This document shows positions 24,084-37,452 of a stretch of 64,000 nt of DNA, piece after piece (position 1 is the first letter of the stretch; each line of letters opens with the position of its first letter). The position numbers were made by a program, and so were the translations under genes. Source of the DNA: Adineta vaga (taxonomy: Eukaryota; Rotifera); the NCBI GenBank assembly GCA_021613535.1, contig CP075494.1, positions 2,790,001-2,854,000 on the forward strand, written 5' to 3'. The notes under the pieces are model-generated. The model saw only the letters and a list, made by a program, of their open reading frames with translations. It did not search any database and was not told where the DNA came from.

Positions 24084-25647
24084 ATGTAGATGAAGTTGGC
24101 CACGGATTCGACTTTTTCTTAATAATATTCACCTGAGAAGGTGTGCCACCTGTCCTTTGTCGTGTGCCAGGTAGATCTCGATGAGCTCTATCCAAAAGTA
24201 TGATTACATTTTGTAACAACTTCACACAGTTGTCTACAGTCGTCAAAATGTATTTTTTCTCCATGGGGACAATTTCACAAAAATCATATTTCTTGAAAAT
24301 ATTCGCTCCCTTACTCTGCAACTCACAACAAATCATATATTTCGATGCATCTCGACGTGCTCTATCGAATGGTGTGTACCATTGCATCGTGTAAACAATA
24401 ATTTCAATGAAAATCGCCTAAAACCATCAAAAATCACCATTTTACCACATATTTCCTATATATATTCATTTCGCAATGTGTGCCACATCTAAAACCGATT
24501 TCATTCGACTCAGCGTGAAAAACTGGATCGAATGATGTATCATTGAATACATTTGAAATCATAAAATGGACCTAGAAGTTTTTCAAAACCTTTCATGTAC
24601 ATACCAATATCACTTATCCAACTTATAATTCACATATATAGATATATTCGATATAAACTTGGAAATTTCATCAAATATGAAATACTTCTATTATCTTCAA
24701 TAAAATTCTTTGTTAATTGTAATTGATAATTAGTATGGGAATGTACTAAACCATACCAGAAGGTGTTTAGAGCAATAAGTATTGAATCTTAGGTTCATGG
24801 CAGTTTTTCTTTTAGTATGTGTCAACGTTTGTATATGCATAAATATATTTCATTCAACGAATTTCATTTAGCTCTATCGATTAATATATCATACATCTAT
24901 ATTATTCATATTCTTTAAGTACTCATCCCTCAAAGCTTTCACCTGTGCATCTATGGTCTGGAGAAATAAAACTACATATTCATTGTAACACATGTGCCAG
25001 AACTGAAGCATGTACCATTCGATAGATCTCAGTTTGGCCTGTTGAATGAAGTATAATTCAGCCGTATTGGTATTACTTTTCTGGTAAAAAAATTTCAAAA
25101 ATGATCTAATGTGCTTGTTACAATGAATATACCTTCTCGATTCGTATTCAAATATGTGCCAATGTCAAAACATATGCCATTCGATAGATCTTAACTAGTT
25201 CTATCGAATGAGATACAATTCAGTATTATGTATTACCTTTTTAACTATGAAATCCGAATAATTCAATAAGGATATTTTCTGTCAGGCATCAATCTTATAT
25301 ATTGATGATAGGATATGTGCCAACGGTAATACATACAGCAATCAATAGCTCTACTTTAGTTCTATCAAATCAAATATAGATGAATGTTATTTGTATCATA
25401 TTTTCAATCTTTACTACGTACAAAATACAACCGCAGTGCTCGTGTGAAGAAATTGTATTTCCCTATTCACTGTCACACGTGTGCCACGGCCCGGATAGAT
25501 ACCATTTGACAGATTACTACTGTTAAAGCCATCGAGTGATATATAACTCAGTGTTATATATGATATCTTTGATCAGCAGCATTTGAAAAAGATAACAAAT
25601 ATCTTTCATATCAACTGTTTGCATTCCTGATTCGTATTCAAATATGT
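24084..25647 (+). repeat. left terminal inverted repeat of the MULE
   Basis: 1,564 bp matching the complement of 35880-37443. The first visible mismatch is at 25648, inside TGTTCC versus TGTGCC. Small open frames within it are by-products and also appear in the other arm. Confidence 0.9.
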
Positions 25648-27030
25648 TCCAATGTTCATATGAGTACCATTCGATATATCTCGTTTATTCCTAACAAACG
25701 AGGTATAATTAAATATTATGTGCATTATCTTTTTAACTGTTCTACTTTTCAGGTAAGAAATATGTATTTATTATCAAAATTTATACAAAGATTTACTTTC
25801 AGGCACATACTATGTTTGAAACACATACACTATCGATCCATCTCACGTAGTTCTGTCGAATGAAGCGTAATTCAACGTGAGTCATATCGCTTTTTCACCT
25901 ATATTATCTCAAAACGATGACAGATTGGCTTGCTGTTATGAGCTTAATTCATAGATTCATCTTGACAAACATGCCAGCAATTGTACGTATATTATCTCAT
26001 AGATTTCATTGAGCTCTATCAAATAACATATATTTTTACACTAGCTCTGTTAACTTTTGATCGATTGCATGCAAAGAAAACAATATGTATGTTTCCCATC
26101 GAGACATTACTTTATCAATTGATCTTCAAATATGTGCCAAGGTGCAGAGATCTGTCATTGAATAGATCTCACTCAGTTCAATTGAATGAGGTATGATTCA
26201 CGGTAGTCTGTGTTACTTTTCGGCATGAAATGTACCCGAAACTTCAATAATTGTGTTTGTACTTGAGTTTCTCTTCCAGATTCATATAAGAGTATGTGCC
26301 AATGTTGAAATACGCATCAGTCGATAGGTTTCATTCAGTTCCACTGAAAGAGGTATAATTTATTTATATATGTACAACTTTTGAAACGATATATTGTGAA
26401 AAACTCATTAGATACGAGTGCTATTAGACATTTTACTCCTAAAAATTCGTTTTTACATTTGTGCCAAAGTTGAAACATATGCCAATTGATAGATCTTAGT
26501 CTTCTGCATTGTATGAGCTGTGATTGAGGGTTGTCTGCATTGTCGTTTTAGCAATAGCACCTCAAAAACTGAACACATATACTTGATATCGAGTATTTAC
26601 TCTTTTTTTTATTCATGTTAACGTATTTGCCAAAATTGACACATACATCGCTGGATAGATCTCGGTTTGTTCTATTAAATGAGGTATATTTTAGTCTTGT
26701 TGGTGTTACTTTTTGGATGGTAATATATAAAAAATACACTATGTATTAATTTTAACTAGAATATGCATTCGAGATTTCTGTAAAAGTATGTGCCAAGACT
26801 AATATCTTTACTATTCGATAGATTCCATCCATCTCTATTCAAAAAGGTATTATTAAATGTTATTTGTTTTGTTTTTCAGCAATAATATTCCAAAAACTCA
26901 ATATGTGTGCTAATTATCGACGATTTATCTTTATTTTATTGAATTTCAGTGATGCGCCAATGTTGATACATATACTGATTGATAGTGCTTGTCTGTATCT
27001 GTCGAATGAGCTATAAATAAATGTTTGTTT
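24330..27030 (+). repeat. subterminal satellite array, left arm (about 160-bp units)
   Basis: A degenerate unit recurs about every 160 bp, for example near 25000, 25160, 25320, 25480, 25640, 25810, 26130, 26290, 26460, 26630, 26790 and 26950. The core is TGTGCCAATGT, then about 15 bp, then ATTCGATAGATCTCA, then TTCTATCGAATGAG, so each unit contains a small internal palindrome (TCGATAGA...TCTATCGA). Outer units lie inside the exact terminal repeat and inner units continue past it with more divergence. Such arrays commonly serve as transposase binding sites; that role is inferred. Confidence 0.8.
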
Positions 27031-28120
27031 AATCACCTTTGGAACTATGGCATACCGAGAAATGGACAAGGTTAACTGCAATGAAATTGTGAAATGTGAA
27101 TAGTTTTATTTCATCAGAAAAGTTTTGAGCTACATACTCATTTAAAAAGATATGTCATTGATGAATTGCATTTTATCTGACGAATATCATTGAGTTGTGT
27201 AAATAATATATAGTATATCATTATCTTAACTATCTAGAAATATTGTTATGGGTAAAATGGAATTGATGAATACTCAACAGAAATATCAGATGTATTTTGG
27301 TTTGATTGAACAGGTATAAATTGTTATTGAAAGTATAAGCTACAGATTAATCCGAAAAGCTGTACTAATGATCAAATAAATATAATTAAAAGGATTTCAG
27401 CTAATTCTATTTGTCGGATAGAAACCTTATTTTATTAAAAAAAGAGTTTACGACAAGATACAACTCATTAATGATAACTTAGGTACAAACGTGTGTCATT
27501 ATATATTTAATAAAAAATCATAATATTATAGATTTGAATGGTCTGTAATATCAATTAAATTATTTCTTTTATTAGTTTGTTCTTTCCTTGCATTTTTTGT
27601 TACCTAATCCAGTATGGAAGATATATATTTCATTTCACACGTGTCTTTTATCAACAACGTTGAATATTTGTTATGAGAAAAATTTGAATTTCTTCAATAG
27701 ACGTTGCACGTGACACGTTGTATGTATATATATATATATATATAGGTAAATACGTTATATAAATTTTCAAATAAGATTATAACGATCATATGCTTGATGA
27801 AAGAAGGTTTATTCATTACTTAAAAAGATGATATTAGAATCGAATTATTAATTTATTTTTATTATAAAATATAAAAAAGAAAATGATAGTATTTTTATCT
27901 AATTTTAAAGTCGAAAATCTTATTATCTTTTACAAAAATATTCAAAAGGTAGATAATTATGAATTATTGATATCTATTGAAAATATTATTCATTGTTTTT
28001 ATCTCGTTTTAGATTAGTACATAGCATTATCTGTCAGGAAGAAACTGATATTATTTATCTGCTAGATTATTGAGCTATATATGTTGGATTAATATAGCTT
28101 TTTTTATCTTCATTTTAGAT
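27031..28120. other. AT-rich spacer and presumed promoter region of the MULE gene
   Basis: Between the left satellite array and the transposase gene I see only AT-rich DNA, with a (TA)n microsatellite at about 27724-27745. A TTTTAG directly before the chosen ATG could be an acceptor for an upstream leader exon. Confidence 0.4.
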
Positions 28121-31100
28121 ATGAAACGAACATTGAAATCCAAGTATTCTGGTTCATATAGTCAAAATGTAAGCGGCAAGAAGCGTGGTAAAACCAGCAT
28201 TCCTTTGGATGAATTAATTACTGCTGTGTCACATCTTGGTAAAAAATTATCTAAACTGGATAATGATAAACAATGGCGTGCATTTACCTCTTTATGGTCT
28301 CAATTAGCTAATGATTTAGCTACTCGTCTACCAATTAAGAATGATCTTCGTATTCGAAAATACATTTATGCTACATGGCATCGCGAATCATCAAATCTTC
28401 GATCTCATTTTATCAAAGATCCATTACCAAATAGTAAAAAAACTAATCTAGAAGAACTTCCATCAACACCAAGCTTGACAAAAATGTGTACACGATCAAA
28501 AAGCGGTAGCAAATCAAGTACAAATATCGACACGAATAAAAGTCAACAACATTTAATTGAATTTTCTTATGAAGAATGGCAAAATGTATGTTTTAATAAT
28601 TAATATCTTTACAAGAAAATTCATCATTTAAGTTTCTAATAATAATTCGTTCTTTTTAGATTTACAAAAAAGAAGCTAAATCTCACTCTATGGATTCCTC
28701 ATGGAGTGATAAATTTTATGATAAATTAGTCTCTTCGAAATTAATTACTTGCAGTATTGTTTTTGATGACTCAAGACTTCGCCAATTATACACACGAAAA
28801 GTGAATAGTCCTTTATTCAAATGTCATGCCTGTTGTTCAAATTCGACTTGTCCATTGACTGTAAAAATTAATATGCTAAAATTGGCTTTACCTGGTGAAT
28901 CAGTCGTTTTTCGAGTGAAAATTATCGGTACTCCACGACATGATGATCCATTAGAGATTAATCAACGTCCATTGACAGGTGCCAAACGAGTACAAATGGG
29001 TAAGTTATCTTGCTATTTTGATTTAATAAATAGTCTTTGTCGCATTCTGTTTTGTTTAGCTAAAATGGCAAAAGAACATGGGATTTTAGCAACATACGAA
29101 AAGAATCTACTCAATGCCGATGATGATCTTCTAAAGTGCAATAATTATACTGGAGTGCATACTACACACGTGATTGCAAGAGCTGTAAAAGAACAATCCG
29201 ACAACTTGTGCCTTCATAAAGAGTTGCTCGTTGAATTGCAAATGATGTTGTTTTCTATGAGAGAATCAGATCAAACTTCTAGTATACAAAATAAAGGTAT
29301 GTTTTATTCTAATATGTATTTAATATGTTTTATTCTTCGACTATGATATGTATTTAGGTTATATACAAGTTCTTCAATTATGGCCTTTTGCTACAATATT
29401 TTTTACTGAAGCACAATTACTTCAATATATCGAATATTGTTCATCGACAAAAGATTCGTATATCTATATTGATGCAACTGGTTCCATCGTCAAACAAATA
29501 CCTAAACAACGAAAACCTTATTTATATCTTATCTGTTTTAAAGATGGCCCAGGTGCTTGTAATTTATTACCTCTAGCTGGTGCGTTATTAACGGATCATT
29601 CAGCTGCATCTATTGGTAATTGGCTATCAATTGTTCGTCGAGGTATTGCAGCTGTTAAGAACGGTCGATTTATTCGACCGAGTTACATTGTTATTGATTT
29701 TTCGCCAGCATTATTAAATGCTGTATTGTTGAGTATTAATCAAACAAATATTCAAACTTATTTACAATGGTGTTTTAATGTAATCAAAAAGAAATATACA
29801 AAGGATCAATTAAACTTAGTATCGTGCATACGATTTTGCTGTGCTCATGTAATGAATGCTTTTGCACGATCTTTATCAAAATTGAATCTTAGAAAAAATG
29901 TTCGAAAAAAAGTTATGATGGTTTTTGGTATTTTACTCAATTGCAATGAATTTAATCAATGCTACGATCTGATTGTTCTTATTGTATGGATATTTGGATC
30001 AAATGAACTGGAAAAAACCGAAGAAGCACTTGATGAAATTATCCAAGTAATAGGATACATATACACAAATATTATTTCGCACATCGATTCTCATTTTAGG
30101 TTGGTGCTGATTATTTACCTGAATTTGCAGAATTTCTTGAAGATGATAATCTTACAAATGCTGAAAGTTTAATCGAACATGAATTAGCTGAATTAGATGA
30201 CATTTTTTTGTCATCACAACCGATTCTACATCAATCAGCATTTACAAGATTGGCTCGTGAACGATCACCATTATTATCCAACATTATGGATGAACCAAAA
30301 AAAAAGAAACAACAACAAATAAAAAATCCATTATTTTCTAAAGAATTAGTTAAGGTTTTTTATAAATGGATTGCTTATTTACCACTTTTTACTGGATTAA
30401 TGTATCAATTTCAAGACCGGTAGGAAAATTTCATTTAATAAACTTTTTCTTAAATTGATTAATAATAATAGATATGCATCTGATGCTGATATTGATATGA
30501 ATTCAAAAACATTAACAAGTGGTCGCGTTTCGAATGCACCAATTGAATCTTTCTTCAAGATATTAAAACATTCTATTCTTCGGCATCAAACAAATCTTCG
30601 ACCAGGTGAATTCCTGTTGTACTTATATTCAACAACAAATGCTCGAATTAAAGCAAATCAATTTAATATTCAACAAACAGGATCAAAAAAACGTGGTCGA
30701 CGGAAAAAACAGCAAATTGATCAAATTGATTCAACCATGCTTATGGAACAATGGAAGAAACGAGGTACCGAAGTTGCAACTCGTGGTGTTTATTTTTCTA
30801 AATATGTTGAACAAAAATTATTACCAAATGATATTCGAAGTCGTCTACGAGAAAAACTTCAGTAAGTTTAAATTTCTTTAATAAGGTGCAATTGAATGCA
30901 TAATATTATTTGTATATAGAATGAGAAAAGATCGATTAGATGATGTTGAAGATAATGATGATATGCCAAACATTCCAGCAATGGATGCACCATCCGAAAT
31001 GTAAGTCAAGTTTTGTATTGCACCTTTGTATAGATTGAATATCTATCTTTGTCATAAAGAATGTATTCTATAGATCTGTTCGCATTTTATTTGTTTTATC

Positions 31101-32765
31101 TTCAAATATCTCTTTGTCTTTGAATTCTATTCCCGTTGCAATATGTATTCGAGAGAGATAAAAGCGTATTTTTTTTGAAAAAAAACATTCTTGTTGTCTT
31201 ATCAGTTCGTAAACTATTTGTCTTTCATTTAAGGTATTCTACGAAACCGGATGAAAATGTTGAAGTCGAAGAGATTCCAGAACCAATCGAACATGTTGAA
31301 ATTGAAGAAGTTCCGAAACCACTTGAAAATATTGTAATTGAAGAAATTTCGACACCTGTGGAAATTATTGAATATCAAGATGTTCCGAAACCAATTCAAG
31401 AATTAAATGTAAATACAAATTCAAAAATACCTATTCTTTGTAATGAAGGTCAAAAACTTAAGTCTGTTACTGATAGTGGTATTAGTTCGCAATCAAAACT
31501 TGATGCATTATGTGAAAAAGATTCTAACCTGAAGGAATATGTAAAAAAAATGTCACAAAAAACACGTCGTATTCATGGTAATAACGATAAGTTTATTGGA
31601 TTTTGTGAACGAAAAAATTTGCCGACATATACATTGATTGGAAATTTGAAATTACGTTTTCCACATTTCAATATTCCACCAACTTTTATTAATGCCACCT
31701 GTCAATATTCTGCTATAAATACATGCTCGTTGGATTCTTCATTATTTTTACTTTATTACATCTATATGTCACGTTCAGAACAATTTCGCTCTTTATTTAA
31801 TTCCGACATTCCAGTTTGTCTGCGATTACGGCAAACGTTTGATCTCGTCGAAAAAAAAGGATGGGATTTTCCAAGAGTGTATTGGATTACAACTAATGGA
31901 AATTATTCAAATCAAGAAGCTGGTTATTCACAAATTGATTTACATGGAACTGCTGATACCAATGTTTTTCAATATGTCAGAGAAATTCAAAAGTATGTTA
32001 TTAAATCAACCTGTACGTGTACAGAGTGTCCAAAATTGGTGCGACAAACTCATTCTGTCGATATCAGTTTACCGTAAGCTCTTCTATATTATTCTCTTTG
32101 TGATAGCTAATCAATTCTAACTTTTTAAGACAATTAAGTGGCCGTAATCGACGCATCATCAATTTAACGAGTTTTTCTGAACAATCTATTACAGATTGTC
32201 AATCTACAATTGGTCCTGATGAGCCAACATCGTACAATGGATCATATGCTCGAGATGATTTCTTTCCAGCTAAGAATGGTAAAGGTACCAGGTAAATATA
32301 GCTAGTCGATTTGAGAAAAAATATCTCCCTGATACCTTGTGAATTAGAACTATGTATGTATGTAATTCCAATCGAATTGCTGAACCGAATCAATTTGTTT
32401 ATAAATCACCACCAATTATAATTCTAAATGTTGGCCGAAGTGTAACTAATAATGAGAAAAATACAATAGTAACAATATCGGTTAAAAATTTACCGTATGT
32501 AATTGTTATTGGGAAACAACGGTGAGTCTCATGATTATATAATTATAATTTCCAAAAAAAACTAATATTTGTTTTTAGTTATAATCTAGCTGGAGCAATT
32601 TGTCCAGGAGCCGATCACTTTACTGCTACCATTGTTTATGCTAAAGGTCGATTTGCAAAATACGATGATCTAAATAAATTCGGCGTAAAAACCAATGAAG
32701 GTGGCGATGACTTTGTCGAAACAGCTGTCTATGCCATTGAAATGAACAATGATGAAGATGACTAG
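28121..32765 (+). CDS. MULE transposase fused to a ubiquitin-hydrolase-like cysteine peptidase
   Basis: Eleven exons (28121-28585, 28660-28999, 29060-29296, 29358-30046, 30100-30419, 30472-30861, 30926-31000, 31234-32073, 32130-32291, 32348-32521, 32579-32765) join in consistent phases to give 1,292 residues. Residues 1-155 are basic and probably contact DNA. Residues 230-350 contain a cysteine cluster (C-H-A-C-C then C-P-L). The catalytic core shows D386 (Y-I-D-A-T-G), D461 (V-I-D-F-S-P-A), a C-C-A-H motif and E709 (A-P-I-E-S-F-F-K), the DDE set of MULE transposases. A linker (about 840-900) repeats E-E-I-P-E-P-I-E. The C-terminal 390 residues carry C1003 in N-T-C-S-L-D-S-S-L and H1244 in G-A-D-H-F-T-A-T-I, plus C-T-C-T-E-C. 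This looks like the Cys and His boxes of C19-type ubiquitin hydrolases. A C48-like protease is the alternative. The exon 7 acceptor is the weakest junction. Confidence 0.8.
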
Positions 32766-33149
32766 AATTTGTCTTTATTATTTGTCAACATATCTGTTTC
32801 TTCACTAGTCAGATAATTTCTTTTTTTTAAATTGTTATCTTATTATTTTTACTTGTACATATTTGTTGATCATGTAGTTATGCAAGAGCATATGCTATTG
32901 CATGTATATATAGATGATTTATAGGTGTGTTATACTGCATATTAAGAAACGTACGATATTAGTATTGGAACATCTTATTTTATCTCTATGTTCATAAGGT
33001 TAAGTGAAGGCTTTGATTCTTTTCTATCATTCGTTTTTCATGATTCTTCAATCATTTAAAATTGTTACTATTTTTCTTTCTTGAAACGTTCAATCTTTCA
33101 ATAAAAAATGGACAACAAATAAACATATCTATCTTTTTTAGGCAATGTT
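32766..33149. other. 3' flank of the MULE gene
   Basis: AT-rich DNA between the stop codon and the right satellite array. An AATAAA lies at about 33101. No further gene is seen. Confidence 0.4.
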
Positions 33150-36100
33150 GATGCAAAAACTCAGACAGCTACTAGAATTTATACATGAGAAAAGATGACT
33201 CAATAAAACCTATCGAATGAATTATAAGTAGCTAGTTATGGCATATATTTGAGTATAAATCTATCAAATACATAGTTGCTCAAGAACATATTTCCTGAGA
33301 CTTTAAAATGTTATTGTTAAAACAGCAACATGGATAATACTGATATATATATGTCATTGATAGAATTAAGTGAGAATTATTCAATAGTGAACGTTTCAAT
33401 GTTGACACAAACGAGAAAGTCCCTAAAATAGGTAAATACTCGATAATAGTAACCTCTATTGAGTTTTTCAGTACATGCGACACAAAAAATAATATCGAAA
33501 ACATTGAATTAAACATCGCCTGATGGGGGATAGTGAGATCTATCAAATCGTATATGTATTAACACTGGCACATCCTTTAGTAGGAATCTAGAAGGTGGAC
33601 TCTTTAATACAAGCACTTTTGTTATATTTTCGACATGTTTTGTATCAAAAACTCAAACAAACATCAATCAATTATATACCATTCGATAGAATGGAATGAG
33701 ATCTACCGGATAGCAGATGTATCAGCATTGGCACACGCGTTTACATGAACCTGTAAGGTAAATTCTTAAAAAGTATGCACACATATTGAACATTTCAGAT
33801 GTTAGCATCCAAAAAGTGACATCAATAAGGTTCAGTGATACCTTCTTCGATAGAACTAAGTGAGATCTATCGATTAGTGAACGTTTCACCGCTGGCACAT
33901 ATATCAATATGAATAAAAAAAGGTAAATAGTCAATAAACAACTTCACCTGTTGAGTTTTTCAGGTCCTTTCATACAAAATATAATACGGAAAATGTTGAA
34001 TTATACATCATTCGATAGAGAGCAATAAGATCTATCGGATGGTATGTGTATTAGTCCTGGCATATATTTCAACACGAATTGTGAAGCTTCAACGTTGCTG
34101 ACAACCACACCTATGGAGTTTTCAAGATAATAATGCATGGAAAACAATACATATAGCAATAGATTGTGTTTCATTTGAAAGAGCAAAGCGAGATCTGCCA
34201 ATCGATGTACATATCGGCGTTGGCACAAAGGCATACACGAATGCAGAAAGTAGATCCTCAATAAAAAGCGCATTTGTATCGGTTTTACGATTCCATGAGT
34301 CAAATATTAGCACAGAAACTGTTCAATAAGATATCTTTCGATAGAGAAAGCTGAGATCTATCGATTGGTTTGAATAGCAGCATTGGCACAATTTTTAATA
34401 TGAATCCATACGGGAAATTCTCGATAAACAATAAATTTGTTGAGTTTTACACATATTTCAGACCGAAAAGTAACAGAGATTACCTTGAGCGATATCTCGT
34501 TTGATAGAACCAAGTGAGATCTATCGAATGATATATATTTGAATCTTGGCACACACATCAAACCGAATGTGTAAATGGAATTCTCGATAATATGCACATC
34601 TATTGAATTGTTCATCTACTAAACCTCGCAGAAAAAGAGATAATTATAAATGAATTTATACATGAATGTGTAGAACTTAATAAGTTTTATCAATTGCTGC
34701 ATATGCCAGCACTGGCACATACATGAACACGATATATCAAGGTAGATGCTTAATAACAGACACACCTGTTCAGTTTTTTTATGTATCGGTTCGAAAGATG
34801 ATATCAATAGAACTGATTTATATCTCGTTCGATAGAACTAAATAAGCTGCATCGAATAGTATATATATCAGGCATGGCACATATTGCAAAATGAATCCAT
34901 CATTAAAACTTCGGATGAGAAACATATGAGTCAAATCTTAGAGGAACATATCTGATGGAGTTTTACAAATGATAGGATGCTATTGTTAATACAACTAATA
35001 ATAAACTATATCTTATTTCATAGAATCAAATAAGACCTTTGCATTTATGCACTTACGCACGTTGGCATATACTTAAATATGAAATGCAAAGGTAACTATT
35101 TGGCAAAGCACCTGTTGTGTATTTCCCACTAAATATATGAAACGAGTAGAGACGTGTCACTAACTTATACTTAATTTTATCGAGCCAAATGAAATCTATC
35201 GAATGGTGCATGTTTCGACCTTGGCACATTCGTGAAAAAGAAATAATGATAACAACTCACAACAACAAATACTGCTCTTGTGTTTTTTCAACTATCAAAA
35301 TTGAAAAGGTGATACATATCTAGGTAAATTGTATCACATTTGATACAACTCAATATGATATATTAAATAGAGTATGTAACAACCTTGGCACATATTTGAA
35401 TATTAATCTGAAAGGTAGATTTTCAATAATTGTGCATATCATCTAATATTTTCACATTATTAAAGAAGAAAGAAACAACATGAAAGGCATTGAAATATAT
35501 CTCATTCGATAGAACAAGACGAGATCTGTTGAATGGTGTACGAATTAATCTTGGCACACATTTGAACACGAATCGAACAGGTAGATGATTGACAACAAGC
35601 ACATGTGTTGGGCATTTACATGTTATGGTCAAAATGAGAACATATTTGTACGTGAATTGTATTTTGATTGATAGAGCAGAGTGAGATCTAGCGAATGGTA
35701 TGCGTATCAGCTTTGGCACACGTTTCAGCATGAATTATGAAAATATATCTTGAGTATCAAGTACATGTGTAAGGTATCTGAGTATCTGTGGTTAAAATAT
35801 GACAAAGATAATACTGAATTGTATCTCATTCGATAGAACTAGTTAAGATCTATCGAATGGTATATGTTTTGACATTGGCACATATTTGAATACGAATCAG
35901 GAATGCAAACAGTTGATATGAAAGATATTTGTTATCTTTTTCAAATGCTGCTGATCAAAGATATCATATATAACACTGAGTTATATATCACTCGATGGCT
36001 TTAACAGTAGTAATCTGTCAAATGGTATCTATCCGGGCCGTGGCACACGTGTGACAGTGAATAGGGAAATACAATTTCTTCACACGAGCACTGCGGTTGT

Positions 36101-37100
36101 ATTTTGTACGTAGTAAAGATTGAAAATATGATACAAATAACATTCATCTATATTTGATTTGATAGAACTAAAGTAGAGCTATTGATTGCTGTATGTATTA
36201 CCGTTGGCACATATCCTATCATCAATATATAAGATTGATGCCTGACAGAAAATATCCTTATTGAATTATTCGGATTTCATAGTTAAAAAGGTAATACATA
36301 ATACTGAATTGTATCTCATTCGATAGAACTAGTTAAGATCTATCGAATGGCATATGTTTTGACATTGGCACATATTTGAATACGAATCGAGAAGGTATAT
36401 TCATTGTAACAAGCACATTAGATCATTTTTGAAATTTTTTTACCAGAAAAGTAATACCAATACGGCTGAATTATACTTCATTCAACAGGCCAAACTGAGA
36501 TCTATCGAATGGTACATGCTTCAGTTCTGGCACATGTGTTACAATGAATATGTAGTTTTATTTCTCCAGACCATAGATGCACAGGTGAAAGCTTTGAGGG
36601 ATGAGTACTTAAAGAATATGAATAATATAGATGTATGATATATTAATCGATAGAGCTAAATGAAATTCGTTGAATGAAATATATTTATGCATATACAAAC
36701 GTTGACACATACTAAAAGAAAAACTGCCATGAACCTAAGATTCAATACTTATTGCTCTAAACACCTTCTGGTATGGTTTAGTACATTCCCATACTAATTA
36801 TCAATTACAATTAACAAAGAATTTTATTGAAGATAATAGAAGTATTTCATATTTGATGAAATTTCCAAGTTTATATCGAATATATCTATATATGTGAATT
36901 ATAAGTTGGATAAGTGATATTGGTATGTACATGAAAGGTTTTGAAAAACTTCTAGGTCCATTTTATGATTTCAAATGTATTCAATGATACATCATTCGAT
37001 CCAGTTTTTCACGCTGAGTCGAATGAAATCGGTTTTAGATGTGGCACACATTGCGAAATGAATATATATAGGAAATATGTGGTAAAATGGTGATTTTTGA
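33150..37100 (-). repeat. subterminal satellite array, right arm (about 160-bp units)
   Basis: The same degenerate unit as in the left arm, inverted: CATTCGATAGAACTAA, then GTGAGATCTATCGAATGG, then about 15 bp, then TTGGCACATA. It recurs near 33360, 33530, 33700, 33870, 34030, 34200, 34350, 34520, 34690, 34850, 35040, 35210, 35380, 35530, 35690, 35850 and outward into the exact repeat. The right array is longer than the left (about 24 versus about 17 units), so the element is asymmetric inside its matched ends. Confidence 0.8.
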
Positions 37101-37443
37101 TGGTTTTAGGCGATTTTCATTGAAATTATTGTTTACACGATGCAATGGTACACACCATTCGATAGAGCACGTCGAGATGCATCGAAATATATGATTTGTT
37201 GTGAGTTGCAGAGTAAGGGAGCGAATATTTTCAAGAAATATGATTTTTGTGAAATTGTCCCCATGGAGAAAAAATACATTTTGACGACTGTAGACAACTG
37301 TGTGAAGTTGTTACAAAATGTAATCATACTTTTGGATAGAGCTCATCGAGATCTACCTGGCACACGACAAAGGACAGGTGGCACACCTTCTCAGGTGAAT
37401 ATTATTAAGAAAAAGTCGAATCCGTGGCCAACTTCATCTACAT
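35880..37443 (-). repeat. right terminal inverted repeat of the MULE
   Basis: Complement of 24084-25647, 1,564 bp, ending CTTCATCTACAT directly before the right-hand 9-bp duplication. Confidence 0.9.
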
Positions 37444-37452
37444 ATAGCGATG
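37444..37452. repeat. 9-bp target site duplication, right (ATAGCGATG)
   Basis: Identical to 24075-24083 and directly adjacent to the right terminus of the element. Confidence 0.9.

Larger units (their letters stand above)
24084..37443 (+). mobile_element. 13,360-bp Mutator-like (MULE) transposon with very long inverted repeats
   Basis: The termini ATGTAGATGAAGTTGG and its complement are flanked by identical 9-bp duplications. The arms are collinear with no indel over the outer 1,564 bp: every position p on the left pairs with 61527-p on the right, and open frames in the two arms translate identically. Inside lies a single plus-strand gene (28121-32765) for a transposase-peptidase fusion. The element splits a PIF1-like helicase frame. 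Matching arms, an open transposase and intact duplications suggest a recent, possibly still active insertion; activity is inferred. Confidence 0.9.

Noticed and set aside
24200-25098. Open frames of 64-113 codons within the MULE arms (also mirrored at 36429-37463)
   Set aside because: They lie entirely inside the inverted repeat/satellite arms, occur on both strands, have no domain features, and are identical in the two arms only because the arms are.
24330-27030. Regularly spaced repeats as a CRISPR-like array
   Set aside because: Units are about 160 bp, degenerate and internally palindromic, in a eukaryotic transposon arm. There are no constant repeats with unique spacers.
24084-37443. Reading the large inverted repeat as a bdelloid allelic palindrome or assembly artefact
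   Set aside because: Both ends coincide with an exact 9-bp duplication and a broken helicase frame, and the interior carries one MULE transposase gene, so a transposon explains it better.
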